This document shows, piece after piece, positions 23,140 through 33,921 of a stretch of 64,000 nucleotides of DNA. The stretch's first letter is position 1. Every line of letters starts with the position of its first letter. Source of the DNA: Cydia pomonella (taxonomy: Eukaryota; Arthropoda; Insecta; Lepidoptera; Tortricidae). The notes under the pieces were generated by a model, which was given only the letters and a program-made list of their open reading frames with translations, searched no databases and was not told the DNA's origin. The DNA is taken from the NCBI RefSeq assembly GCF_033807575.1, contig NC_084729.1, positions 6,386,001 to 6,450,000 of the forward strand. Direction: 5' to 3'. A program made the translations under genes and the position numbers.

Positions 23140-23243
23140 GCAATGTTGTGTTTTCTCCACACACATAATAGCTGTTTTGTTGGAGTGCAAAACAGCTTCA
23201 TTATATGTGTTTCCGAAAACACAACATTTGATTGAAGACCTGT
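23140..23243 (-). repeat. DIRS internal complementary region (ICR)
   Basis: First part (about 23141-23203) is the inverse of the left edge 22891-22955. The second part (to about 23243, with ATATGTGTTTCCGAAAACAC) is the inverse of the right edge 27963-28003. The two edges are thus joined at a single AAT. In DIRS elements such an ICR templates completion of the circular intermediate. Confidence 0.85.
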
Positions 23244-23665
23244 TTGTTCTCTGCTGGTGACAAAATGGGAACTTAAATGCTATGTGATCAGTCTTAATAA
23301 AACAATTGTATCTAATCACACCTTTTATATATATGTAATCACCCTGTATACTCAGTAGCAATAGCCCTTTAAATATAGAGATTACATTGTTATGTTTGCA
23401 CAACATTATTATTTTCATTATAACATGGTTATGTTATATTATATTTTATTATAATATTATATTTTTAACAGAATATTTTTATTACTAATTTCAATAGTAC
23501 TTTTTATTTCTTTATTCGAACAGTTGAGATCGAAGTAAAAATTAAAAACAAAACTTCTAATTCACTAGATGTTAGTGTTCATTAACTATTTATGAGAATA
23601 AGGTACAATGATTACAATCATATTAAATAATCAATTGAATAATAATTAAATTTCTAGTATAACCT

Positions 23666-24649
23666 TTATACTTCTAGAAATTGTTTTGCCAAATGGTCTA
23701 CTTGGGTAGCTGTATTTGTCTTTTCCACTACCCGGCAATAATGTTTCTTAAAAGTTGCCGCACTCCTCCAGTTACCTCTTTTTAATATTTCTTCTATAGG
23801 TTGTTGTTCCGAGTAGCTTCTAGAGGCTACTGCTGCTCTAATGCTACCTGGAGGGGCGTTAATGTCTATTTCTTTAAAAATTGTTCTTATCCATCCTGCT
23901 ATCTGAGTCCTGGTAGCAGATTTTACTTTCCCTGTAATTGATATAAAGAGACTATTGATATCTGTATTTTCAGATAGTCTCCTATTCAGGGTTACATTGA
24001 TAAGTTCTTTTACATGTTTTACTGGGCATAGTCTCAAGTCTGAATGTTGTTTCAATAGCCATCCTGATTGCCTTGCGTTGGCGTTATCTGTTTTTGACCC
24101 AAATTTTGGCCATAGAATCAGGCTCTTATCCAATTTTTCTATTAGATTCTCTTCTGCTATATTTAGTAGTGTAAGGTCATGTACTCTTCGACCAGAAGCT
24201 AGTAACAAGATGATTGCAGTTCTTCTTGATACTTCAAAAAGTGTTCCTGAATTAGGAGTTTCTTTGAGCCAATTGAATATTATTTCTGTGTCCCAAATTT
24301 TTTCTTTTCTCTCTATAGGTCTCATGATTGATATGGCTTTTAGCACTTGTTGTACAAAGAAGTTTTTTGTCAATTCTTCTGCTGCTGAGTAAGTTATAAT
24401 TGCTGATTTATGCAGCAGTATGGTTCTGTAAGCCAAATGATCTTCAAGATGGAGTTTAGCAAGGAATCTAGCTAGGTCATTTCCCTTAGGTGATTTAGGG
24501 TCTATATTATTTAGTCTGCACCATGTAGTCCATCTATTGATTGGAGCTTTGTAAGTTGTCAGGGTCGAGTCTCTCCAGCTCTTTCTGAGGAGTTGTCTCT
24601 CTGATGCAGACCAGTGAGCGACCTGGTCAGCCCACCCCCAATTTTCCAT
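23666..24649 (-). CDS. DIRS-like tyrosine recombinase
   Basis: 328-codon slot from the ATG at 24649 (327 aa). The open frame continues upstream, but only as a shadow of the overlapping middle frame. An N-terminal SAM-like core-binding region is followed by the catalytic domain, with Arg in ASGRRVHDL, a second Arg in PGSIRAAVASRSY, Trp in RGNWRSAATF and the probable nucleophile Tyr in KKHYCRVV. The usual His of the HxxR box is Gly here. It overlaps the end of the middle frame by 91 nt. It would integrate the circular DNA intermediate. Confidence 0.85.
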   Translation of the reverse strand: MENWGWADQVAHWSASERQLLRKSWRDSTLTTYKAPINRWTTWCRLNNIDPKSPKGNDLARFLAKLHLEDHLAYRTILLHKSAIITYSAAEELTKNFFVQQVLKAISIMRPIERKEKIWDTEIIFNWLKETPNSGTLFEVSRRTAIILLLASGRRVHDLTLLNIAEENLIEKLDKSLILWPKFGSKTDNANARQSGWLLKQHSDLRLCPVKHVKELINVTLNRRLSENTDINSLFISITGKVKSATRTQIAGWIRTIFKEIDINAPPGSIRAAVASRSYSEQQPIEEILKRGNWRSAATFKKHYCRVVEKTNTATQVDHLAKQFLEV

Positions 24650-25015
24650 GCTTGGAGTTTTATGTTGTTCACCTGGGTCGGCGATCTGCCTGTTGTCAAG
24701 TCGATTAGGTTGCTGTGTAAGTTTTCCAGCACATATGGTTCTGTCAAGGCTCGTGCCTGTAGGTCTGCTAGCCAGAAACACTGAGTCCACATTGGAGCTA
24801 ACACAATGAACGTGCCCTTTGCTGTATTCAGATGTTGGAGGACTCTTGGAATTAGGTTTGGTGGTGGAAATACCCAGGCCAATTTGTAATTCCAACTCCG
24901 ACTGAATGCGTCGCAGAAAGCTGCGGACCCATCGCGCGAGTCCCAGGTTACGTACTGCGCTACGACTTTCGCTCTTTCCGACGCGAACAGGTCGATGTCG
25001 GGCACACCCCACCTT
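24559..25015 (-). pseudogene. Frame-shifted C-terminal part of the RT ORF
   Basis: Opens with WGVPDIDLFASERAK, then FCDAFSRSWN and WVFPPPNLIPRVL, the block that normally follows RNase H in DIRS-type polyproteins. It is -1 relative to the RT frame and has no ATG of its own at the conserved start. Either the element has lost one A in an ATTAAAGG stretch or it uses a frameshift; no canonical slippery heptamer is present, so a mutation is more likely. Confidence 0.65.
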
Positions 25016-26552
25016 TAATATATGGATGGAATATGGCTTCCGCAGCCTGGGGCAACAGGTGCCATTCCGGCACTGGTTTGTTCCTTGATAAGCGGTCGGC
25101 TATGCCGTTGTACCTTCCCGGAAGGTATGCCGCTGATAGTGTTATATTCAGATGTTCGGCTAGCACTAGAAGGTTTGATGTCAGTTCCAGTAAGGTTAGG
25201 GACCTTGTCCCTCCTTCGTTCCTGATATGTGCTACTAGAGTTCGGTTGTCGGACTGGACTAATATGTGTGTATTTTTCAGGATCTGACTTTTCCTTTTTA
25301 TTGCTCCATATACAGCATATAGTTCCTTCATGTTGGAGTGCCATGTCTTTTGGTGATTTGTCCAATGTCCTGTTAAGTAGTAGTCGTTGAGATGAGCTCC
25401 CCAGCCCGCATCCGCTGCGTCTGTTGTCAAAAAGTGTGTTACCTCTTTTTTGAACATTGTTGTTGAGCTGCTCTCTATGGCGTCTAGCCACCAGATTAAT
25501 TCTTTCTTTGCAGGGGTTGGAACCCTTTTCTTTGTTTTGGATTTTTTGTTGAATTTTCTCAAGAATCTCTGCATCTGGCGACAGTGTAGACGACCTAGCG
25601 GCGTCGTTATACTGGCAAAGTTTAGGAGGCCAAGTAAACTCTGTGCTCCTCTTAGAGTAATTTTTCCTGACTTTAATGTTTTCTGTAATATATCTTTTGT
25701 TTTCTTGATTTTTTCTTGTGGCAAAGCTAAGGTTCCTTCCTGAGTTTTCCAGACTAGTCCCAAATATTCTATTGTTTGGCTGGGCATTAGAACTGATTTC
25801 TTGAAATTTATTTGCCAACCCAGTTCTTTTAAAATCTGTAAGACTTGTGTTATCTGGGTTGCTAACAGACCTTTGTTTTGGTTGGCAATTAAAAAATCGT
25901 CCAGGTATACAATTGTCCTTATGCCTTTTGCTCGTAGAATTTCTGCTATCCAGTTTGACACTGTTGCAAAGGTCCGTGGGGCTGAGCACAGGCCGAACGG
26001 CAGTGCCTTTAGTTGCAGAACTTGATTGTTGTAACAGATCCTGAGGAAACGACGGTGGCTTACAGCAATTGGAAGATGAAAGTATGCTTGTGACAAGTCT
26101 ATTTTTGTCATCCAGTCGTTTTTCTGCAGGAATTTGGAGATGTCTATGGGAGATATCAACTGGAAGTGTTTTGTTGTTATGAACCGATTGAGGCCTCTTA
26201 GGTCGAATATTGGTCTCATGCCTCCGTCTGATTTCTTTCTTAAAAACATTTTTGACATAAATCCTCTGTCCAGTGATGGAGGTATCTCCAGGATATCCTG
26301 AGCTTTCAGGTCCTCTATAATCATGGTCATTGTTGGTGATGTTTTGGTTGTGTATTTTTCTATCAAATTCTTGGTAAATTGTATCAGCGGAGGTTTTTGG
26401 GTGAATGGTATTCGCCCCTTTGTTATTATATTCATAATTACTGGATTGGCACCTAGTTGTTTCCATATGTGAGCTTTGTGCATTAAACAGCCTCCCCTGA
26501 ATGTCTCTGTATTGGTATAGTCATTTATTTTTATTAGATTCAACAGATCCAT
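24960..26552 (-). CDS. DIRS-like reverse transcriptase-RNase H
   Basis: 530 codons. The RT domain occupies about residues 90-320, with MTKIDLSQAYFHLPI (first catalytic Asp), the LKALPFGLCSAPRTF block and the active site YLDDFLI. RNase H follows at about 390-500, starting TTDAADAGWGAHL and including the late Asp of GIADRLSR. These are hallmarks of DIRS/Ngaro-type RTs. The frame ends shortly after RNase H, and the conserved continuation lies in another frame (24559-25015), suggesting a single-base deletion around 25010-25020. Confidence 0.88.
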   Translation of the reverse strand: MDLLNLIKINDYTNTETFRGGCLMHKAHIWKQLGANPVIMNIITKGRIPFTQKPPLIQFTKNLIEKYTTKTSPTMTMIIEDLKAQDILEIPPSLDRGFMSKMFLRKKSDGGMRPIFDLRGLNRFITTKHFQLISPIDISKFLQKNDWMTKIDLSQAYFHLPIAVSHRRFLRICYNNQVLQLKALPFGLCSAPRTFATVSNWIAEILRAKGIRTIVYLDDFLIANQNKGLLATQITQVLQILKELGWQINFKKSVLMPSQTIEYLGLVWKTQEGTLALPQEKIKKTKDILQKTLKSGKITLRGAQSLLGLLNFASITTPLGRLHCRQMQRFLRKFNKKSKTKKRVPTPAKKELIWWLDAIESSSTTMFKKEVTHFLTTDAADAGWGAHLNDYYLTGHWTNHQKTWHSNMKELYAVYGAIKRKSQILKNTHILVQSDNRTLVAHIRNEGGTRSLTLLELTSNLLVLAEHLNITLSAAYLPGRYNGIADRLSRNKPVPEWHLLPQAAEAIFHPYIKGGVCPTSTCSRRKERKS

Positions 26553-27705
26553 TTTTCTTGCTTCTGAAAATTTTCCTTTTCCGAAAAGTATTCTGGTCCA
26601 TTGTTTTATTTTTATTCTCTTTCCCAGAATTTTTATGAGAATACCGGTTAGGTTTTTTGGAATGTTCTCCTTTGTATTGTTTCTCTTTTAAATATGTGGG
26701 CTTGTTAAGCCAAGTTTGGAGCCCTCCTAGTGATTGGGTCACTGGCAGTAGTTTTTCTTTGTCAAATAGATGTTCTGTACTAGGTGGAATGTTTCTTAAG
26801 GTAGCTTTCAGATTGCTGTTCTGCATTTCTTTGAGAATTCTTTCTCTTCTTATTTCAATGCATTCTCCCCGTTTTCCACAGATTATTTGCATTATTTTTT
26901 CTGAACATTTTTGGACAGGTGAGCCAGGTCCCAGGAGTGTCATCATTTTCTCAAATAATGAATAAGAGTTTAGCTCTGGATTTCTTTCTGACCAGTTTAA
27001 TATTTCCTGTAGACCTTGTTGTAACAGTTCTCTGTGCTCTAAATTTGCATTAGTTAGGCCCGCCAAAAGGTTCTCAGTTCCTGCCAAATAATCTTTGGTT
27101 GTTCCAAAGTGGAGTAGTTCTTCATTTATTTTCAGGTTTTCAAAGCCTGGGGTGGCTAAAAATTCATGCAAAGTTTTCTTATATCTCATTCCCTTCCAAC
27201 CTTGGGTATTAAAATGTTGTAATTCTTTTAATTCTTCTTGTCTCTCCTCCTTTGCTGGCGCTATTATCTTTTTCTCATCAAAGTCTGTGTTCAGTGTACC
27301 TAGGTTTATTTTGTTTGAACCCGGTTTAACTAAATATTGGTTTGAGGAACTCGTTCCTGGTCCACTAGATGCTAAATTGTCCGATGCAGCCGGAGCTGTT
27401 TTGTCGTTAGTCATATTTGTCAAATATTGAGGCAGTTGTGACAAGTAACCTGATAAATACGTCATTTGCTTTTCCAAAGCCTCAAAGCGACGGTCTGAAC
27501 TAAATTTTCTACGCTTATTAGGTGGAAGCGATGTAGAGTCCTCTTCGCCTTCCGAAGACGAGCGAGAACTCTCATTCTGACCATCGAAATAATTCGAATT
27601 CTGTCGGACCGACCGTTCCTCGTCCGAGGCAACGATCAAAATTTCTACGTCCGACTGGTCAGAAACCTCGCTCTTACCTCGATTTTCAGTTGCATCTTCG
27701 TTCAT
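26521..27705 (-). CDS. DIRS-like element gag-type ORF
   Basis: 394 codons from the first ATG (27705). The open frame extends slightly further upstream but without an ATG. Ser/Glu/Asp-rich N-terminus with a basic patch (NKRRKF), a Gln/Leu helical segment, and a basic Lys/Arg/Asn-rich C-terminal tail. No zinc knuckle is seen. It overlaps the RT frame by 32 nt at its 3' end. Its position as the first ORF of a DIRS element argues for a capsid-like role; sequence alone does not prove it. Confidence 0.7.
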   Translation of the reverse strand: MNEDATENRGKSEVSDQSDVEILIVASDEERSVRQNSNYFDGQNESSRSSSEGEEDSTSLPPNKRRKFSSDRRFEALEKQMTYLSGYLSQLPQYLTNMTNDKTAPAASDNLASSGPGTSSSNQYLVKPGSNKINLGTLNTDFDEKKIIAPAKEERQEELKELQHFNTQGWKGMRYKKTLHEFLATPGFENLKINEELLHFGTTKDYLAGTENLLAGLTNANLEHRELLQQGLQEILNWSERNPELNSYSLFEKMMTLLGPGSPVQKCSEKIMQIICGKRGECIEIRRERILKEMQNSNLKATLRNIPPSTEHLFDKEKLLPVTQSLGGLQTWLNKPTYLKEKQYKGEHSKKPNRYSHKNSGKENKNKTMDQNTFRKRKIFRSKKNGSVESNKNK

Positions 27706-27817
27706 CTCTCTTGAGAAAGTCGACACAACACTTTTTAATCACTTTTACTTAAGTATTTGAAAATTTCTAATCGGAAATTAAAATTCTCGTCATTCAATAT
27801 GGCGTAACTCAAATGCT

Positions 27818-27985
27818 ATGAAATTAGTAGGATGACGGCGTGCTTATCAAGAGGTGTTTTTTCACGCGGTCAACACTGCTGGGACGTTTAAGGTAACAAA
27901 ATCATCGAAGAAATACTACGGTAAGAGGCATTTTCATAATTTATGGCATAAAACTCGAATAGCTTCTTCAATCAAATGTTGTGTT
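27818..27985 (-). repeat. DIRS inverted terminal repeat, coding-strand 5' end
   Basis: Inverse of 22941-23108. It is followed outward by a short edge (TCGGAAACACATATAAT) ending at 28003. Transcription of the element presumably starts in or near this repeat, 110 bp upstream of the gag ATG. Confidence 0.82.
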
Positions 27986-28003
27986 TTCGGAAACACATAT
28001 AAT

Positions 28004-30444
28004 ATATGCCAATGATAAATCAAAGCGAAATCTTGATCAAATCGAAGACAAATTGTCACATCTATAGAGCCCTTTCTTACTGTCAGTGTCACAATAGACA
28101 ATAGTGCTGTCACTTGAAACTTGTATTTCTTTTTTTATTTATATGGTTCCTTTTCTTGTCCTGTGATCTTATCAATCCGGTTTGGGTGGATACTTTCTTT
28201 TTATTAAAATTCAATACTATCTTTCTAATACGCATAAGTATTTACAAATCGGAACATATCACTACTTGAAAGTCCAGGAAGTCATTTCAATTTGTAAAAA
28301 AAGAGCGTCTATGTGAAATATTACAAGCTGTGTCAAGGTACGTAAACAGTTATTATTTATTTTTATCCATAGGCACTCCCACCAGCCAACCCCAAGTCAC
28401 ACAACTATTTATAGATAAATCATAGTCACTATTTTTATCTTCTTCAGCTGTCTGAACTAGGGTGACCAGATGTCCCGTATTTTTCGAAACCAATACGGGA
28501 CCGTGTATTGTCCCGTAATTTTGTGATTCAATGGCATTGGATGATAAAAATACCTATTTTGATTATTTGGAAAATTGGTAATTTTACTGTTTTATATAAA
28601 AAAAGTTTTTAAATATTAAGATTATAAATTGTAATCGAGTACTTTATTAATCTGTAGATTAATATTTAATTGAACTTAAATCTAGTAACTAAAAATGCCA
28701 TACAATAAATAAATAATTAAGGCTATAAATGAAAAAAAAAATGGTTGTGTTTTACAATATTTTTTTATTTTTTCATTACCAATTGATTATGCCAAATTAT
28801 TGTAGTAAAAAGTCCCGTATTATCAAAGCAGTTCTCCCATTAAACCAGAAATTAGATCTGGTCACCCTAGTCTTTTCAACTTACTTTTTCGGTTTTGGAA
28901 CTTGAACCCTGAAGCTACATATTCACTGTAAATAATTTTATTTATAAGCCAACTTAATCATAATAATGGCTTATAGAATAAACAAGATTAAAAAAAAATT
29001 GTTTATAAACAGTGTTTGGAGATAGTTTCCCAGAAAATGTATGATGATCAATACAAAACATTGTTTATAAACCTTAATGAATATGTGGCTTGAATTAACA
29101 ATTGAAGAAAGCAGGAGGCTGCTATCTGGTCCAACCAATATCTTTGGCTATTCAGGGTGGCAATGCAGCTAGCATATTTGGAACAACAGCCAGGCAAGGA
29201 ACAGTTCGGGGCTTAATTGTTAGAATAGCATGTTTTTTTTTTATGTAGCATGTTGTGAATACTATTTTTGTGTGTAGTCAAGTCAATATATTCTTCATTC
29301 AAATAGGCCTAGCAACAAGCACTTTAATCTAAATATCAGAGCAATTTATTGATGCAGTTATTATTGTTCTCAAAGAACATTGAATTATTATAGATATAGC
29401 AAACTTAATAATAAGAATTTCACTAAAGGATTGTCAAACACCCAAATAAATCTAAATGAATGAATAGAATTATCAATTTCATCATTATTAACATAACAAT
29501 AAATAAATCATTCTTTACAATCACACTTAATCCCACAGTGTTTCATCATTCATGTAGTCTTGTGTGCTATAACAGGCTTTAGAGATAAGCTTACGTTTTA
29601 CATAATTTTTAAATTTACTAACAGACAATTCAGTTATAATATTAGGAAGTTTATTGTAAAATCTTAAACAATTACCCATGAATGATTATAATTTTATGGA
29701 GCCTAGTGAAAGGCACTGCAAGCTTATGCTTATTTCTAGTATTAATATGATGTATTTCACAGTTTTTCTTAAAACTTGCAATGTTTTTATGTACATACAG
29801 AATATTCTCATAAATATATTGACAGTGCACTGTCATTATGTTAATGTCCTATGTAAAAACTATGACAAAGCCTGCGTTGTGGACCTATATTATAAAAATC
29901 CGATAAACATCACAGCCCCTGTGAGCACTTCTCCTTCCTTAGACAAACCTTATTTTGTGAAACCGAAATTGCATTGGTCTTAGCAAATTTTGACTTGTGG
30001 TTGGGGTTACAGATATGTCGGCGGCCTATCGAAAATTTAGGCTGATCACGATATTCCTAGGCATATCAAGAGTCATGTGAAACATTGTCCCGTTCCCTGA
30101 TTTGACAGAGCCCCGCTATGTGGGGCTCCTATTTCTGTAGATCGGGCACATGAACAGCATGAGTATTATAATGAATGAATATTCCAAACTTCATTAATTA
30201 ATTCTAAGAGCAGCCCACAAGGGCTCAAGGGCTCTATTATGCATTAATTAAATAAAATATTAAGTAAATAAAACATTTATAATCGCCTATTTTGGTGACT
30301 TTGAGACCTCTTGTGGACTTTTGAAATACACAGTTTATTTCTCAAGCCAATTATTTTATTTTTCATATCAAATTTATTCAATATATACCAATTCCTATGC
30401 TCTGGACCAAGCCTTTAATTTTAACATTATACTACTTTTACAGA
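28004..30444. other. Repeat-rich flank upstream of the C2H2 gene
   Basis: Holds a hAT-like MITE at about 28457-28870 (ends CTAGGGTGACCAGATGTC and GATCTGGTCACCCTAG) and a probable LINE 3' remnant at about 29490-30000. The C2H2 gene must have its promoter and any 5' UTR exon here, but I cannot place them. The coding exon at 30445 is preceded by a good acceptor. Confidence 0.45.
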
Positions 30445-32638
30445 ATGTCAAATATGTCATTGGATATAACGATAGTAAAAGAAGAACCTGCGGATGAAAG
30501 CGAGAGCAAGGAAGCCATCCAGGCAAACTTATATGAAGATCATGTTATCAAGAGGGAGGTCGTTGTTGGCCCTGAGGTTTTTCAGAAGCCTGATGTGGCA
30601 TGTGCACGAAAAGGTACTTACATTTTCAGTATCTGAATAAACAAAAGTTTAACCCTTTGAACGCCAAGAGCCACTAAAGTGTTCGTGTAGTGTCGTGCCT
30701 ACCACGCCAACGACCACTAAAGAGGTCATGGCAGACGCTGTCAAAGCAATTTTACTGTTGACAGATAAGATTTAAATTCGGTTCTCACTAGTTGAGATGT
30801 AGGCGTGTATGCCATATTTTAATACGAGAGAGAAAGCGTTCAAAAGGTTAAAAAGAGTAATCTGAGTAGGAATTTCTTTCGTATAGACTGGATATGTGTA
30901 ATGTTGATAATGTTACTTATTTACAACACTTTATGCGATTTTTTGAGGCACTGTATGATTTTGAATTGAATCTTAAGCTGTAGTGATTTATAAACTACCA
31001 TCATTAAGTTCCATTATGCTTAACCCTTTTCCAGGCTGCACTAATCTACAAGGTTTTCCAAAAAAATCCAAATTATTCCATTTAATCCAGCTTTGACGAT
31101 TCATTTGAAGACGAGTAACATTTCCTGAAAGTGTAATCTAATTTGAACCTTAAATCGGAATGCTAAAGCTGAAATTCTAATGACGCGTATGTGGTCGATA
31201 AATCGTACTATGCCTGGAAAATGGTTAAAAACAACATACAATACCATACAAATGCAAATTTTTATTGCAAACCTCACTTACAAACATATACATAGTAAGT
31301 TTCTTAACAATCATTTATTTTGCAGCTAAAGCAAATGTCACAAAATGTGAAGAAAATATTAAAAATGGGCACATACACACCAAAATCAAGGTGGAAAAAC
31401 AGGAAGAAATAGCAGAGAATGGTACTCAAGATAACTCATTGACCATTGATGATGATTTAAAATCTAAGTTAAATAAATCCGAAAATAATGATAGTCCCGA
31501 AACGTCTAATGTAGTAAAACCTAAAAGTAAAACCTTGTCAGGAGAAGAAAAACATTTCACATGCAAAAAGTGTAAATCTATGTTTTCTAGCAAATTGCTT
31601 CTCTTGAAGCATAGGAAGTCAAAACACGGCTATGCATATTTCAGATGTAAGAAATGTAAATACGTCGCTGGTCGCAAAGCACATTTTGAAAACCATTTGC
31701 GTACACATACTAGAGAAAAACCATTCAAATGTCACCTGTGTGAGTATAAGTGCAGCAGGAAAGATGCTTTAATGGTACATGAAAAGATACACGATGAAAA
31801 GAGACAGAAACGTTATCAATGCGTACAATGCAGTTTCAGAACTGACACTAAAGTAAGCATAGCTCGCCACGAAATGGTTCACAGTGGAGAAAAACCATTT
31901 AAGTGTCGCCACTGTTCATACGCCTGTAGGGGCAAGGTTGACTTGCGAAGACATGAGGGAACACATAGGCCTGAGAATTCATTCAAATGTGGAATATGCG
32001 ATTATTCATGTACGCGAAAAAGTGACTTAGGTCGACACAAAAGATCACATGCACCAAGACCATTCAATTGTACAGAATGCACATTTAAATGTAGTCGAAA
32101 AAAGGTATGGTTGCGCCATCAACAAATGCATATCCAAAATACTTTTCAATGCAACGACTGCAACTTCATATGCAGAATGAAAAGCCGGTTTCTCTTGCAT
32201 CTAATAGAGCACCGTAGTGAAAAACCATATAAATGCAATCAGTGTCAAAATGAATATAAATATAGAAGCAGCTTAAGAATACATAAAATGATACACACTG
32301 GTGAAAAGCCTTTCAAATGTAACCAGTGTAGCTACAGGTGCAGCCTACATTACAATTTACTGAAACACAAAATGAGACACAATGGCCCGAAACCATACAC
32401 ATGCGATGAATGCGGTTTCAAATGCCGCTTACGAGGTGGTCTTAAACGTCACCTAATGATTCATACTGGCGAAAGACCGTTTAAGTGTAAGTCCTGTGAT
32501 TACAGGTGTAGAGATATCCAATCTTTACGGATACACGAGAGAATACACAGTAATGAGAAACCATACAAATGCGACATTTGTGAGTATTCGTGTCGTTGTA
32601 GGAGTAATTTGACTAAACATATGAAGACTTGGCACTAA
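30445..32638 (+). CDS. 13-finger C2H2 zinc-finger protein
   Basis: Two coding exons, 30445-30613 and 31326-32638 (phase 1; donor AAAAG|GTACTT, acceptor TTTTGCAG|CT), give 493 aa. The N-terminus holds two Lys-Glu sumoylation-like motifs (VKEEP, IKRE). Residues ~150-493 are 13 C2H2 fingers with linkers of HTREKPFKC and HTGEKPFKC type, ending KHMKTWH. The short Cys-rich fingers (C-Y-R/K-C-S pattern) are typical of insect arrays. Probably a nuclear DNA-binding regulator; target unknown. The acceptor 2 nt before the ATG region shows a 5' UTR exon upstream. AATAAA lies about 200 nt after the stop. Confidence 0.85.
30649..30851. mobile_element. piggyBac-like MITE 1
   Basis: TTAA tetranucleotides flank inverted ends CCCTTTGAACGC and GCGTTCAAAAGG; about 200 bp, non-coding. 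TTAA duplications are the hallmark of piggyBac-type insertion. It lies in the C2H2 gene intron, 36 bp past the donor. A related end appears near 2015-2032. Confidence 0.7.
31020..31228. mobile_element. piggyBac-like MITE 2, different family
   Basis: TTAA at 31020-31023 and 31225-31228 flanks inverted ends CCCTTTTCCAGGC and GCCTGGAAAATGG. It is about the same size as the element 170 bp upstream but unrelated in its interior. Confidence 0.68.
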
Positions 32639-33070
32639 AAGCCAGTACACCTAGTACACTAATTATTGGTCAGTGGCAAAAGTAAACGAATAGTTTTGTA
32701 GCTCGGTGCTTAAACACTTAGGTAGACTTGTTTCAAATTATATACTTGAACTTGTGTAAATAATATTTTTGAATTCATGAAAACGTACTGATACTAATAA
32801 TGTGGTGATTTATTATGGCAACCCGGCATTTTTTGTTATCAATGAATAAAGGTTACTATATATATTATTTTTAAATTATTGTTTTATTATTTATGTTACT
32901 CTAGAAGGGAACATCAGACAGCCCATCAGAGAATAAATTTTGGGGGTTCCCCATACTTAGAACTGAAACTCAAAAAAATCTTTTTTCATCAAATCCATAC
33001 GTGTGGGGTATCACGCGGTCAATAATAGTTTCCTTGGCACTCTTAATATATTTTTATTGAAATAGGTATA

Positions 33071-33196
33071 AGGGTGCCTTTCGACCAGAGATGTGTTATG
33101 CTATGTTTTCATACATGTGAAACGCAGCTCCAGCTTCAACTACGTTTCAAATGTATGAAAACATAGAATAGCACATCTCTGGTCGAAAGGCACCCT
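33071..33196. mobile_element. Palindromic MITE
   Basis: AGGGTGCCTTTCGACCAGAG is exactly inverted at CTCTGGTCGAAAGGCACCCT. The arms extend about 55 bp (ATGTGTTATGCTATGTTTTC versus its inverse), leaving a short loop. Confidence 0.75.
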
Positions 33197-33301
33197 AAAG
33201 CATATGGTGAGATGGCTGTTTATTCCTATATACCCTATTTTTCTTTCCCTAATTAAGTTTTTTTTTGTTTTTATGGAGGATAGGCAGACGTTTGACTAAG
33301 A

Positions 33302-33484
33302 TCACACCTGATGGTAACTAATGATGCTGTCTACGGTGATATAACTATTTACTCTAGCCTTCAAGAGATCCAGATTGTACTCGTGAGGAAACACAGACTC
33401 AGGCTGGGAATTCCACTCCTTGGCAGTTCGCATAAGGAATTTTGAAGCGAAACGCTTCGTGCGTATTTGTGGAATACCTACCAT
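33302..33484 (-). pseudogene. LINE ORF2 C-terminal relic
   Basis: The frame encodes RTKRFASKFLMRTAKEWNSQ followed by PESVFPHEYNLDLLKARVN. This is the conserved C-terminal signature of jockey/CR1-type ORF2 proteins (R.SRF..SF..RTAK.WN.LP). The rest of the element is missing. Confidence 0.6.
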
Positions 33485-33776
33485 GAAGCGATGCCGAAGA
33501 GTCGATTATCTGGTAGTCTGATGGTGAAATGGGGATGGAGGAATAAGGTTGTGTAGTTCCTCGGCACACTCCGAAATGTGTCCTGTAAAAGATCGTTAGT
33601 GCCGACTAATCGATCATTTTTGCCGACTAGTCACCGACTACAAATCAGGCCGGATAGTCCGCTTTCCCGACTAGTCGGCTAATAGTTATCTATTGAATTG
33701 AATTCTAAAGCTAGATAATTTGAATTAGCAAATAATTTATTTTTCTCAAACTTGCAATGAAATATTGACATGACTT

Positions 33777-33921
33777 GTAAAAAACTTAAGTAAGTCACCT
33801 GTTGTATGTAGTTGTGACGTGTTCGAATAGACAATACATGTTTAAAAGACACACACAAACAAAACAAATGTCTATTCGAACACGTCACAACTACATACAA
33901 TAGGTGACTTAAGTTTTTTAC
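33777..33921. repeat. Inverted-arm element
   Basis: GTAAAAAACTTAAGTAAGTC and the following CACGTCACAACTACATACAA-type arm are inverted, arms 33777-33833 and 33868-33921, with a 34-bp loop of CACA/CAAA repeats. No coding potential. Confidence 0.72.

Larger units (their letters stand above)
22891..28003 (-). mobile_element. Near-complete DIRS-like tyrosine-recombinase retrotransposon
   Basis: A 5.1-kb element read on the minus strand as gag, RT-RNase H, a small middle frame, then tyrosine recombinase. It has inverted terminal repeats (about 22941-23108 and 27818-27985), different edge extensions, and an internal complementary region at 23140-23243 in which the two edges meet. DIRS elements replicate through circular intermediates and integrate by recombinase, so they leave no long target duplication; here only AAT is shared at both ends. 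All main frames are long and open, with one suspected frameshift, so insertion is recent. The region 23250-23665 between ICR and the recombinase stop is AT-rich and non-coding. Confidence 0.88.

Noticed and set aside
22572..23418. Minus frames of 65-100 codons left of the DIRS element
   Set aside because: They cross the DIRS edge, ITR and ICR, which are non-coding repeats.
25015..26466. 483-codon minus frame inside the RT region
   Set aside because: Low-complexity Asn/Ser/Lys translation in the +1 frame of the RT ORF; the RT frame has all catalytic motifs.
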